Below are positions 7,930 to 15,867 of a DNA stretch of 30,744 bases, one piece after another; positions within the stretch are counted from its first letter, which is position 1; each line of letters begins with the position of its first letter. Under the pieces are notes generated by a model. The model made no database searches, was not told the origin of the DNA, and saw only the letters and a list, made by a program, of their open reading frames with translations. Source of the stretch: Candidatus Latescibacterota bacterium (GTDB lineage: Bacteria; Latescibacterota; UBA2968; UBA8231). The stretch is taken from contig JAGWBY010000038.1 in NCBI GenBank assembly GCA_021295675.1, positions 1-30,744 of the forward strand, in the 5' to 3' direction. A program made the position numbers and the translations under genes.

Positions 7930-8373
7930 ATGAACTGTCGGTCGCTACTGATCGTCTGCTTGGCAATGCTGGGGTTAGCTGTCGCTGGCTGGGGGCAAGT
8001 GGTGACGAGCAGTGATGGGGAGGCTTGGGTCGCCGGGGACATACGCCGCCTGACCGATGCCAGTAGCCGAGACAGGTTTCCTTCTTGGTCTCCGGATGGC
8101 CGGCACATCGCCTTCGAGTCCAACCGCGACGGCAACGCAGAGATTTACGTGATGGATGCGAATGGAGGCAATCTGCGAAATCTAACCAATGCCAGTAGCC
8201 GAGACGGGCATCCTTCGTGGTCTCCAGATGGTCGCTCTATCGCCTTTTTCTCCGAACGCGTGGGGGGCGGCAACGCAGAGATTTACGTGATGGGTTCGGA
8301 TGGGAGCAACCCCCGTCGCCTGACGGACCACCCCGGATGGGCAATCTATCGCGTTCATTTCCTACCGCGTTAG
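7930..8373 (+). pseudogene. TolB-like six-bladed propeller protein, N-terminal fragment (frameshifted)
   Basis: Starts at ATG 7930 with AAGGAG about nine bases upstream and a Sec signal (MNCRSLLIVCLAMLGLAVAG). Two complete TolB/WD40-like blades follow, each of about 44 residues with the pattern RRLTD, PSWSPDGRHIAF, NAEIYVMD. The third blade starts with PRRLTDHP and then changes frame at 8332, giving a stop at 8371-8373. In the next frame, from 8333, the sequence continues at once as PDGQSIAFISYRV and KIYVIDLSG, so blade 3 simply lacks nine residues plus two bases. The whole gene (7930-8881) would encode a six-bladed secreted propeller. Either the gene is inactive or the lesion is a sequencing error; the clean fit to one missing block favours a true deletion. 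Confidence 0.75.
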
Positions 8374-8392
8374 GTCCGCCAGAAAGATTTAC

Positions 8393-8881
8393 GTGATAGA
8401 TTTGTCTGGGGAAAACCTGCGGAATCTGAGCGGCGGCTGGGGCCAAGACCTATATCCGTCTTGGTCTCCGGATGGTCGTTCCATCGCCTTCGCCAATCAC
8501 CATACCCGTGAGATTATGGTGATGGATGCGAATGGAGACAACCGGCGCAATCTGACCGATGCCAGTGGCAATGACGGGTCTCCGTCTTGGTCTCCGGATG
8601 GCCGGCACATCGCCTTCGAGTCCAACCGCGACGGCAACGCGGAGATTTACGTGATGGGTTCGGATGGGAGCAACCCCCGTCGCCTGACGGACCACCCGGC
8701 CGAAGACGGGTCTCCGTCTTGGTCTCCAGATGGCCGGCACATCGCCTTCGAGTCCAACCGCGATGACGACTGGGAAATTTACGTGATGGACATCGCGTCT
8801 TATGTCGGTGGGGAGCCGACGGCTGCGGCAGAGACCTCGTGGGGACAGATCAAATCGCTGCTTTCAATAGGCACCCATTAA
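8393..8881 (+). pseudogene. TolB-like propeller protein, C-terminal fragment with WGxIK tail
   Basis: This is the downstream half of the propeller begun at 7930; similarity to the repeat unit reaches back to 8333 in this frame. It carries the end of blade 3 and blades 4-6, each with PSWSPDG and a (E/R)IYVMD- or EIMVMD-type strand, then a short linker and the tail TSWGQIKSLLSIGTH. GTG at 8393 is the first possible start but has no ribosome site, so separate translation is doubtful. TolB-type propellers bind proteins or peptides in the periplasm; this copy is not next to tol-pal genes, so a secreted or surface role is more likely. The C-terminal tail matches those at 5038 and 26585. Confidence 0.75.
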
Positions 8882-8893
8882 TCGCGCCTCGTG

Positions 8894-8928
8894 CGTAGGG
8901 GCGGCTTGCGCTCCGCACCGCCCCTACG
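8894..8928. repeat. Palindromic GGGGCGG repeat, single copy
   Basis: CGTAGGGGCGG (8894-8904) and its exact complement CCGCCCCTACG (8918-8928) flank 13 bases that pair further (TGCG/CGCA). It sits 12 bases after the TolB-like stop and could end transcription, but the same core recurs at 11202-11276, so it looks like a dispersed palindromic element. The right arm contains the stop codon of the PcfJ relic on the other strand. Confidence 0.7.
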
Positions 8929-8998
8929 TCCCCTTCTGTACCAATCCTACCTTATCGCTCCACAAGCGCAAAATCCAAGAGTAATCGCTATTCAAATG
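8924..8998 (-). pseudogene. Relic of the 3' end of a PcfJ-like gene
   Basis: The minus strand here reads HLNSDYSW then ILRLWSDKVGLVQKGT and a TAG stop. The intact PcfJ-like protein ends HLLRESAR then ILRLWSDKAGLVQKST. The DNA at 8933-8976 matches 9518-9561 at 41 of 44 positions and in the same orientation. Upstream of about 9000 no further similarity is evident by eye. This is therefore the last 24 codons of a second, otherwise lost copy. The coiled-coil gene lies between relic and intact copy. Confidence 0.75.
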
Positions 8999-9178
8999 CG
9001 CGATAGCCGACACTTTGAGTTGTAGCGCAATCGCAACACGGCTGTTTCTCCCACACTACACCGCGTCGCCGAACAAAGAGCCATCGTTCAGAGTGCGGGA
9101 TGATTTAAGTCGATTGGTCCGCATTTTGCATACGCCATGTAGCCGATTATCTTTGACCCGATACCAAAGGCTACTCAC

Positions 9179-9502
9179 ATGTCCACACCACAATCCTCTT
9201 CCGAGTTCACTACCCGCGATGTTTTACAGCAGATTGACCATCGCCTAAGTCTCATCGAGACGGATGTGCGCGAAAACAGTACCAAACTCGAGTCTAAAAT
9301 TGATGCTCTTGAGGCCAAGACCGAAGCCAAGATCGACGCTCTCGACCACAAACTCGAGTCTAAGATCGACGCTCTCGATAACAAAATTGAAGTCGAAACA
9401 CGCGAAATACGCCGCGACTTCAACGGCAAATTCAACTTAGTTATCGGTTTGGTCATCACCACTTGGCTGTCGATGATGGGGACGCTTTTCTTCAAATTGT
9501 AG
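9179..9502 (+). CDS. Small tail-anchored coiled-coil protein with hendecad repeats
   Basis: 107 residues from ATG 9179 with AAAGG ten bases upstream. After a short polar head (MSTPQSSSEFTTRDVLQQID) the chain is a predicted coiled coil. Residues 36-68 are three tandem 11-residue repeats (KLESKIDALEA, KTEAKIDALDH, KLESKIDALDN), followed by a fourth, weaker one. The C-terminus (about 86-107, FNLVIGLVITTWLSMMGTLFF) is a single membrane helix with two residues after it, so it is a tail anchor. Similar small proteins are scattered in many bacteria and phages under several names (apolipoprotein-like, Bdr-like); no function is established for this one. It converges on the PcfJ-like gene with only six bases between the two stops. 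Confidence 0.7.
   Translation: MSTPQSSSEFTTRDVLQQIDHRLSLIETDVRENSTKLESKIDALEAKTEAKIDALDHKLESKIDALDNKIEVETREIRRDFNGKFNLVIGLVITTWLSMMGTLFFKL
9284..9394 (+). repeat. Tandem 33-bp repeats inside the coiled-coil gene
   Basis: Three units start at 9284, 9317 and 9350 with a partial fourth at 9383. Units 1 and 3 both open AAACTCGAGTCTAA and all three carry AT(T/C)GA(T/C)GCTCT. The 11-codon period matches the hendecad coiled coil, so unit number could vary without breaking the frame. Confidence 0.75.
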
Positions 9503-9508
9503 ATGTGC

Positions 9509-11065
9509 TCACGTGCTCTTCTGTACCAACCCCGCCTTATCGCTCCACAAGCGCAAAATCCGCGCCGATTCGCGCAACAAATGCACATATAAGGACCCCG
9601 CTCGGCGTCTCTTTTCGAGTCGCTCCCGCTGATTGAGTGCCATGTTGAATTTGCCTCGGGCTTGGGTGACGGCCCGCTGATGGTTGTCAACGGCGATGGT
9701 GAGGACGCGCTTTTCGAGGGCCTCTTCGGCGTCGGCGTTGAGCGCCCGCAGCGACCAGATCGAGGTGTCGCCAGCAAGACAGCGCTCGGTGTAAGAAAAG
9801 ACGCAGTGGCCCATGATGCGGCCTTCGGTCTGGAGCTGTTGTGAGGTGCAGAGTTCGTAGATGGTCCAGACGAGGTTGCACTTGAGCTGCGCGTCGTATT
9901 CTTCGAGGCGGAAACCAGCCAAACCCGTAGCCGCCCACGTCTTGAGCGGCACATCCTCTTCCCCCGACAACGTCTCGTGCCATTGATCCACTTGGTGGAG
10001 CAACTTGGCGGCACTGCGGCCCTTCATGCAGAAGTTGGGTTGCGGCGGCGGTCCCTCAATTTGGGTGCCGTCGGGCTGGATGATCTGCTGGGGTAGGTAC
10101 TTCTGGTGGCGGATGTAGTCATAGACCGGCAGGAAATAGCTGCGGTGTAACATGGGGTAGTTGTTGACGTAGAAGTGGATGACCGAGATCCAAAAGTCCT
10201 CGTTTTCCAACGAGTCGCCCAGCGGCGTAGCGGCTACGTACCAAGAGACATGGGAATCGCCGCCGAGTGCCTCCACTTGGGCCATGCGCAGCGCTTGGAG
10301 CAGGGTATGGTGCGGATGGCTCATCTGCATGAAGATATGCGCCATGCGCTTGGTGACCTTCATCGGCACACCCGCAGTGCGCAGGTTTTGGCCGCCGGCC
10401 ACGTGCTTGAACCATTCCTGCTGCTGATAGGCTGCTGCGGTATGCCCTTGGAGCCAAACGGTGTCCATGGGTGCGGGGACCTCGTAGCGGGCGAGCAGGT
10501 GCCGCGCCAGCGACTGGAACTGCGGCCGCTCCTTGGCTGTGTCGGGCCGCCACGCCTCCACTGGCCGCAGCCAATCGCGGTGATGCCGCGCTAGCTGCCC
10601 GAAGGCGGCGATGTAGGTGTTGGCGCGGTTGGCACCGAGCCGCTTGAGCACGGGCATGGGCCGCAGCAAGTGGCCGTATTTTTCGACGTGTAGCACCAGC
10701 TGTCCGAGGGCCTGTTGGGCGGCTGGGTCGCTGGCCAGCGCGTTGCGTTCGACGCGTAGCCGCGAGAGTAGGTCGTTGAGCTTTTCGCCCTCTAGCTCGC
10801 CGTTGAAAAGCCGGTCGATTAGTGCGGCGCGGCGCGGGTCGTGCTCTTTGCTGGCTGCGGGATCTACTGAGGGCTGCAAGGAGGTAAAAAGAGCTCGCTC
10901 TGCGGCTCGTTCTTGCGGCGTTTTGTCCAGTGCCGTGCTCAGGTTGTGCCGATGGCACCAGAGCTTGTAGGCCGAGATCGTGCCGACGCCGAGTGCGGCA
11001 AAGTGCGTGGCGAGGGCTTCGTCAACTTGGTTGGGAAGTAGTAGGGCGTATGTGGCGTTGGTCAT
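9509..11065 (-). CDS. PcfJ-like domain protein
   Basis: 518 residues from ATG 11065. An upstream in-frame TTG at 11131 is rejected because it falls in a well-formed -35 box. The N-terminal 350 residues are mostly helical with no motif I recognise. The C-terminal third carries the PcfJ signature: a conserved GRIMGHCVFSYTERCLAGDTS region with the HC-(x)n-Y-(x)n-C pattern, then IWSLRA, VLTIAVDN and QARGKFN. PcfJ-type proteins were first noted on the Enterococcus plasmid pCF10 and are widespread; their biochemical role is not settled. No conjugation genes are near, so a mobile origin is only a possibility. The last 24 codons are duplicated as a relic at 8924-8998. Confidence 0.8.
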   Translation of the reverse strand: MTNATYALLLPNQVDEALATHFAALGVGTISAYKLWCHRHNLSTALDKTPQERAAERALFTSLQPSVDPAASKEHDPRRAALIDRLFNGELEGEKLNDLLSRLRVERNALASDPAAQQALGQLVLHVEKYGHLLRPMPVLKRLGANRANTYIAAFGQLARHHRDWLRPVEAWRPDTAKERPQFQSLARHLLARYEVPAPMDTVWLQGHTAAAYQQQEWFKHVAGGQNLRTAGVPMKVTKRMAHIFMQMSHPHHTLLQALRMAQVEALGGDSHVSWYVAATPLGDSLENEDFWISVIHFYVNNYPMLHRSYFLPVYDYIRHQKYLPQQIIQPDGTQIEGPPPQPNFCMKGRSAAKLLHQVDQWHETLSGEEDVPLKTWAATGLAGFRLEEYDAQLKCNLVWTIYELCTSQQLQTEGRIMGHCVFSYTERCLAGDTSIWSLRALNADAEEALEKRVLTIAVDNHQRAVTQARGKFNMALNQRERLEKRRRAGSLYVHLLRESARILRLWSDKAGLVQKST

Positions 11066-11102
11066 CTTTTCGCTAGTCTGTGTCGGCGGTGAGTGAATTT
11101 TA

Positions 11103-11131
11103 ATTCTAGGGCAGAAGATCAACAGTGACAA
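11103..11131 (-). promoter_or_regulatory. Putative sigma70-type promoter for the PcfJ-like gene
   Basis: On the minus strand TTGTCA (11131-11126) and TAGAAT (11108-11103) are each one base from consensus with an exact 17-base spacer. Transcription would start near 11096, about 30 bases before ATG 11065. This supports the ATG start over the TTG at 11131. Confidence 0.5.
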
Positions 11132-11201
11132 GCGGTTCCTCTCGACCGCGAGGGCTTTATAGCGCCGTTGTTCTGCCGTATATTCCCGCCTATGTGCCGA
11201 A

Positions 11202-11276
11202 TTTGTAGGGGATGGTTTGCAAACGGTAGGGGGCGGTTTGCGAATTTGTAGGGGGCGGTTTGTAAACCGCCCCTAC
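11202..11276. repeat. Cluster of GTAGGGG(G)CGGTTTG repeats ending in a palindrome
   Basis: Three direct half-copies start at about 11202 (TTTGTAGGGGATGGTTTGCAAA in two parts), 11226 and 11245. The last continues into its inverted copy (AAACCGCCCCTAC, 11264-11276), forming a 13-bp hairpin with a two-base loop and one extra G. The core is the same as at 8894-8928. It lies 32 bases ahead of the start at 11309. It resembles REP/MITE-type dispersed palindromes. Confidence 0.75.
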
Positions 11277-11308
11277 AGACACGGGGTTGCAACCCAGAAT
11301 CTAGACGA

Positions 11309-13321
11309 ATGAAAATTACTTTCATTGCCGTTGCTGCGGTGTTGTTGAGCGGGATTGAGTCGCTACGGGCCGAGATTCACACCTTGGTCCTCGGACAGGG
11401 TGGGGTGCCATGGGCCGAACTGGGTGAGCGAGTCGTTGGCTTGGAGACGGTCTCAGTCGATGGTGTTCTACAGCCCCTCGAACTTTTGCCGCAGCAGAAT
11501 ATCATCGCCGGCCCCCGCACGGAAAGCGGCGAATACACCACGATTCTGGGCAGCACTTGGCAGCTAGGTAAACAACCCAAAAGGGACGATTTTGAGTTGG
11601 GGGTAACGCCTCGTTTCTGGACTAGTATTCTGCCTCTGTACCACACGGCACCCTTCCAGGTCATCGACGGCGATCTCGCTACGGTGACCAAGCTGCGCTG
11701 GTCTGTAGTGGGTGGGGGTCGCCGGGAAGATATATATACTTTCGACTTTGCGTTTCCCATTCCCATAAACCGCGTGGTATTCTATCCCCCGGCTACCGGA
11801 TTGGACGAAGGCGGAGGATTGAGAAAGCAGCGCTTCCCCCGGGCCTATGAAATATCGGGTGCCAGAGAATCGGTGGATTTTCTTCTGCTCAGCGAAGAAG
11901 ACAGACCTCACACATTGGAACAGGTCCTGTCCCGCACCTTTGTCAACTCCGACCGCGTTATAGATGTCCGTTTTTCCACGCAGACTCTGCGTTTTTTGCG
12001 CATTGCCTTCAATCTGATCGCACAGGTGTACATGCTGAGCGAGATTGAGGTGTACGGCGAGGGATTTGCGCCGGAGACTAGTTATCGCACAGCGGTTATC
12101 GACTTGGGAGCGCCGGTTAATTTCGGGCGCATTTTTTGGGAGTTCGAAAAGTTTCGCAAAACGCTGGGCGAACCAGAACCCGTTCCGTCTCCAGATGCAC
12201 CGATCAGCTTGGTGTTGGAAACGCGCACTGGCAGGGACGATACCCCGAAGGCGTATTACATCATCAGCGACATAGGTACGGAACGGCAAGTAGAGGAAGC
12301 GGTTTACAATAAGGCGCTGGAGAAATCGCCCTTTGTCCAAGGCAATCGCCCCGGCGACAAATCGTCGATCAAGCTCGACGAGCAAAACTGGAGTTTCTGG
12401 TCAACGCCCTACGACCGTTCCGGCCAGTTGCTCCGTTCACCGGATGCGCGGCGCTATATGCAGCTTCAGTTCAATATGATAGCTGAGGATTTCCACACCT
12501 TCGGTCGGGTGAAATCCGTGGCGATTGAGTACTCGCCGCTCCTCGTGGAATCCCTCGTTGGCGAGGTAGGTCTGGCCGGGGGGGGAGACCGGGTGCCCGA
12601 AGCGCCGGCAGGTCAGGAGACAACATTTATCTACGACGTTTTGGCTAGTTTTGGCCCCGACGGTCAGCTAGGCTTTGATGCGATCAAACTCAATACGGTA
12701 GCGGAGGCTGAGTTCGCCAAGTTAGAAATTGGCCAGCCGCTAGCGGAAGTAGAACCCGATAGCGTGCGCTTCGCCAATGGGGTTTTAGCCGTGTATTTTC
12801 CCTCGCATAAAGTGGTGCGCGCCGATGGCGAGGAGCATCTGCGGCTGACCTTTCGCACGGCCTTGTTGGATTTTACTACCTACTTCCTCGGCGAAGTGTT
12901 GGAACTGACGGGGGAAAACCTGCCCCAGTCGATTGATCCAGGCGACGCGAGTGCAGAACTCCATAGCGACGACATTCGCGTCTTCGCCACGGGGACTTCC
13001 ATAGAAACGCTTTCCGAAATTGCGTTGGATTCGTCGTTCCTGACGCCCAACGGCGACCGCATAAACGACGAACTCGATATCGCATTTACGCTGCTGGGTG
13101 TGGAAGATACCGCCACTGAGATCGGAGTCTATACCCTTACAGGCCAGCGGGTCAGGGCGTTGGTACGCGGGAAATTCAGCAAGGGTTTTTACACTGTGCA
13201 ATGGGATGGGCGCGACGACCAAGGGGCGCTGGTCCCTCCGGGCATCTACCTTTTGCACATAAAGGTAGATGCGGACAAGGAAGCAGCAGAGCAATTTCGT
13301 TCGGTGTCGGTAGCGTATTGA
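11309..13321 (+). CDS. Secreted discoidin-like protein with C-terminal FlgD-type Ig domain (paralogue 2)
   Basis: 670 residues from ATG 11309, opening with a Sec signal (MKITFIAVAAVLLSGIESLRA). No convincing ribosome site is seen; a palindromic repeat ends 32 bases upstream. A discoidin-like sandwich spans about 110-255 (PFQVIDGDLATVTKLRW, FDFAFPIPINRVVFYPP, LRFLRIAFN, LSEIEVYGEGF). A linker region shares NWSFWSTPYDRSG, RRYMQLQFNM and IEYSPLLVESLVGEV with the gene at 26707. The C-terminus is the FlgD-type Ig domain: LTPNGDRINDEL (about 577), IGVYTLTGQRVRALV, QWDGRDDQGALVPPGIYLL, and the chain ends VSVAY. It is followed after 15 bases by paralogue 3, so the two are probably co-transcribed. Likely a surface-exposed binding or structural protein. 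Confidence 0.8.
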   Translation: MKITFIAVAAVLLSGIESLRAEIHTLVLGQGGVPWAELGERVVGLETVSVDGVLQPLELLPQQNIIAGPRTESGEYTTILGSTWQLGKQPKRDDFELGVTPRFWTSILPLYHTAPFQVIDGDLATVTKLRWSVVGGGRREDIYTFDFAFPIPINRVVFYPPATGLDEGGGLRKQRFPRAYEISGARESVDFLLLSEEDRPHTLEQVLSRTFVNSDRVIDVRFSTQTLRFLRIAFNLIAQVYMLSEIEVYGEGFAPETSYRTAVIDLGAPVNFGRIFWEFEKFRKTLGEPEPVPSPDAPISLVLETRTGRDDTPKAYYIISDIGTERQVEEAVYNKALEKSPFVQGNRPGDKSSIKLDEQNWSFWSTPYDRSGQLLRSPDARRYMQLQFNMIAEDFHTFGRVKSVAIEYSPLLVESLVGEVGLAGGGDRVPEAPAGQETTFIYDVLASFGPDGQLGFDAIKLNTVAEAEFAKLEIGQPLAEVEPDSVRFANGVLAVYFPSHKVVRADGEEHLRLTFRTALLDFTTYFLGEVLELTGENLPQSIDPGDASAELHSDDIRVFATGTSIETLSEIALDSSFLTPNGDRINDELDIAFTLLGVEDTATEIGVYTLTGQRVRALVRGKFSKGFYTVQWDGRDDQGALVPPGIYLLHIKVDADKEAAEQFRSVSVAY

Positions 13322-13336
13322 GCATTCGGGGGTAGC

Positions 13337-15664
13337 ATGTTGCAACGGATATACTTGCTAGCGCTGTTGGTACTCTTTCCGCTAGGGGAAACGAGCGCCG
13401 GAACGCTGCTCATAAACAGCCAAGACCAATGGCAGCAATGGACTTTTCCACAAGGGGTGCTGTCGTTGGCGGCAGATGGCAGCGTGGCCTTGAGACACTT
13501 CCGGCGCAATATAGACGCCGTCGCCGACGCGGCCGAATTTTTTCACCCAAATGCCAAGGGAAAAGAGGTGCAGGGAGGGATCCGCAGTGCGGGGACCCAT
13601 ATCGACCAAGCCGCCCATATCCTCGATGGCGCTGCCACTACTTGGTGGCAACCCAGCCAAGCGGCCCCGCTCGACGATTGGTGGGTCGAGATCGATTTGG
13701 GCCGCCTCGTCCAGGCCAAAAGGATCCGACTGACTTTTCCCGATACCGAGGGGGCGCGACCGCTGCGGGAGTTTTCCGTTTTTGTCACCGAAGGAACGCC
13801 TTTTCTCACCGGCCAAGACGTTTTCCGCTACGACCGGGTGGGCGGCACGACCCAGCCCAGCCAAGAGACGGTGATAGAGTACGACCTTGTGACGCCGGAA
13901 TTGGGCAACGCTACCGGCGAGTATTTGGCGACCAGCGATACCTTGGAGTATATGTCCATCCAGTACGTGCGCGTCGTCGCCCACGTCAAGAGTATAGATG
14001 CGGCGCTGGCAGCCGTCGAGGTCGAGGCCATAGGCGACAATATTGCCCCGGGGACGATTGAGCGGGGAGGCGTCATACGGACTGGGCGCGACCCGCGCAC
14101 CATCGCCAATATCATGGACGGAACCGCAGCCACGTGGTGGACCTTGACCTCGCGGGGCGACCTCGACTGGCGCGATAAAGGCGATTGGTTTGAATGGGAT
14201 CTGGGGGCCACCTTCTGGATTGATCAATTAACGATGGTGGAGCCGCCGCCGGGATTTGCCACGCTGGGGGTGAATTCGTACCGGAATCAGTCCGGTTTTG
14301 AATTGTTGACCTCAGACGGCACGCCGATTCCCACCCAGGGGGAAGAACGGCTTCAGAGTCCCGTCGATTACCAATTGCTCAGCTTCGTCGATAACGAAAC
14401 GCTGAGCAGCGCGGGCACGAGAAACCGCAATTTTGACTTCCGCTTTCCCGCCCGCAAGGTGCGCTATCTGTTTTATCACCACGAATCTCCAGTCAACAGG
14501 TCCACCGTTTTCCATTTATTTGAGATTTTCCTCTACGGCGCAGGCCATCCAGCCGAGGTGGTAATGACCTCGAATTTTATCGATCTGGAAGGAGCCAAAA
14601 GCCTGCGTCGAATGCGCTGGGAGGCGGAGACAGCGGCCGAGACGCGCATAGAAATTCGCACGCGCACCGGCAATACGCTGGACGAAGAGATATTCTATTA
14701 CGACAAAAATGGTCGCGAAGTTCCCAAAGGACGTTGGGACAAACTGCCGGCCAGCCAGAAATTGCCCGAAGTAACAGTGACGAAAGCCGGCTCCGACTGG
14801 AGTGCGTGGAGCTCGGCCTACAAGGAATCTGGGGAAGCCTTCCGCTCGCCCACGCCGAGGAGATTCGTCCAAATGGAGGTGCGTCTGCAGACCGCAGATC
14901 CCGAGGTGGCACCGACGCTGCACGAGATTGCCCTCGACTTCGACGATCCGCTCATCGGCGGCGGGGTTTTCGCCAGCGTCTCTCCGCGCGAAGCAGTCCT
15001 CGATTCGCTGACGGTTTTTACCTTCCGCCTCGGCGGCCGGACTAGACCGACCGATCGGGGCTTCAACCGCCTCGTATTCGATTTGCCGAACTCCCTTGAA
15101 GGCGAAGTGCAATTGCGGATAGGGGATCGTCGCGTTGAACCCTTGCAGGTGGAGCCCAGCGGAGATTCGGTCGTGATCGACTTGCCCGAACAGGTCCGCG
15201 GGGACAGCATCGAAGTGAACCTGCCACTGCGCCTGTTGGCCAATGCGGCTGCTTTCGACGCTTGGGTAAGCTCTACGACGCAGCCCGATATCCGCCAGGG
15301 GATCCAGCCGGAAGACCAAGGGGCTTTGACGGTGTTCGTGCCCGAGATCGCCCAAGAGGAGCACCTCATCCGCGCATTGGAGATGTCCTCGGCGATGGTC
15401 ACACCCAATGGAGACGGTATCAACGACAGGCTACAGCTACGCCTGCTAGTGGTAAAAACCACCGCCCAACCCAAGGTCGCGATTTACGACTTGAGTGGCG
15501 CGCTAGTCGCTAGCACTAAACAGGTGGATCAGACTCACTATGTGTGGGACGGTCGGGATGAGAGTGGTCTATTGTTGCCTCTCGGTATCTACATTTTGGA
15601 CGCCAAGGTAGAGACCGACACTAGAACGGAGCGACGACAGCGCGTCGTTCATGTGGTTTATTAG
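13337..15664 (+). CDS. Secreted protein with two discoidin-like domains and FlgD-type Ig domain (paralogue 3)
   Basis: 775 residues from ATG 13337 with GGGGGT just upstream, 15 bases after the previous stop. After a Sec signal (MLQRIYLLALLVLFPLGETSAG) come two discoidin-like sandwiches: the first at about 85-235 (AAHILDGAATTWWQPSQ, WVEIDLGRLVQAKRIRLTFP, VEVEAIG), the second at about 250-405 (IANIMDGTAATWWTL, WFEWDLGATFWIDQLTM, LFEIFLYGAG). Both contain the DGxxxTWW motif that marks ligand-binding discoidin folds. The shared DWSAWSSAYKESG/RRFVQMEV block follows, then the FlgD-type Ig domain (VTPNGDGINDRLQL at about 688, YVWDGRDESGLLLPLGIY at about 737). The chain ends VVHVVY. The gene stands between paralogue 2 and the barrel-like protein, suggesting one surface complex. 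Confidence 0.8.
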   Translation: MLQRIYLLALLVLFPLGETSAGTLLINSQDQWQQWTFPQGVLSLAADGSVALRHFRRNIDAVADAAEFFHPNAKGKEVQGGIRSAGTHIDQAAHILDGAATTWWQPSQAAPLDDWWVEIDLGRLVQAKRIRLTFPDTEGARPLREFSVFVTEGTPFLTGQDVFRYDRVGGTTQPSQETVIEYDLVTPELGNATGEYLATSDTLEYMSIQYVRVVAHVKSIDAALAAVEVEAIGDNIAPGTIERGGVIRTGRDPRTIANIMDGTAATWWTLTSRGDLDWRDKGDWFEWDLGATFWIDQLTMVEPPPGFATLGVNSYRNQSGFELLTSDGTPIPTQGEERLQSPVDYQLLSFVDNETLSSAGTRNRNFDFRFPARKVRYLFYHHESPVNRSTVFHLFEIFLYGAGHPAEVVMTSNFIDLEGAKSLRRMRWEAETAAETRIEIRTRTGNTLDEEIFYYDKNGREVPKGRWDKLPASQKLPEVTVTKAGSDWSAWSSAYKESGEAFRSPTPRRFVQMEVRLQTADPEVAPTLHEIALDFDDPLIGGGVFASVSPREAVLDSLTVFTFRLGGRTRPTDRGFNRLVFDLPNSLEGEVQLRIGDRRVEPLQVEPSGDSVVIDLPEQVRGDSIEVNLPLRLLANAAAFDAWVSSTTQPDIRQGIQPEDQGALTVFVPEIAQEEHLIRALEMSSAMVTPNGDGINDRLQLRLLVVKTTAQPKVAIYDLSGALVASTKQVDQTHYVWDGRDESGLLLPLGIYILDAKVETDTRTERRQRVVHVVY

Positions 15665-15712
15665 TCGAGCCTCAGTACACGACCGTACCGTTACGCATGG
15701 GCATCGAGGTAT

Positions 15713-15800
15713 GGGATGCTTCGACTGTGCTGCGCTGCGCTCAGCATGACACTGAAAAGCAGCGCACCCACTTGTCATGCTGAGCGTAGCGAAGCATCTC
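15713..15800. repeat. MITE-like inverted repeat
   Basis: GGATGCTTCG with GCTCAGCATGACA (15714-15751) is mirrored by TGTCATGCTGAGC with CGAAGCATCTC (15773-15800). The left arm has an 11-base insertion. The TCATGCTGAGCG-type sequence is familiar as a dispersed palindrome in several phyla. It fills most of the 203-base gap and could form a hairpin in the transcript between paralogue 3 and the barrel gene. Confidence 0.65.
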
Positions 15801-15867
15801 AGACCACCTCTACTGTCGTGTGCTGAGGTCGAATGCAAAGCTGCTATCGATACGGGAAATCAGCGCG

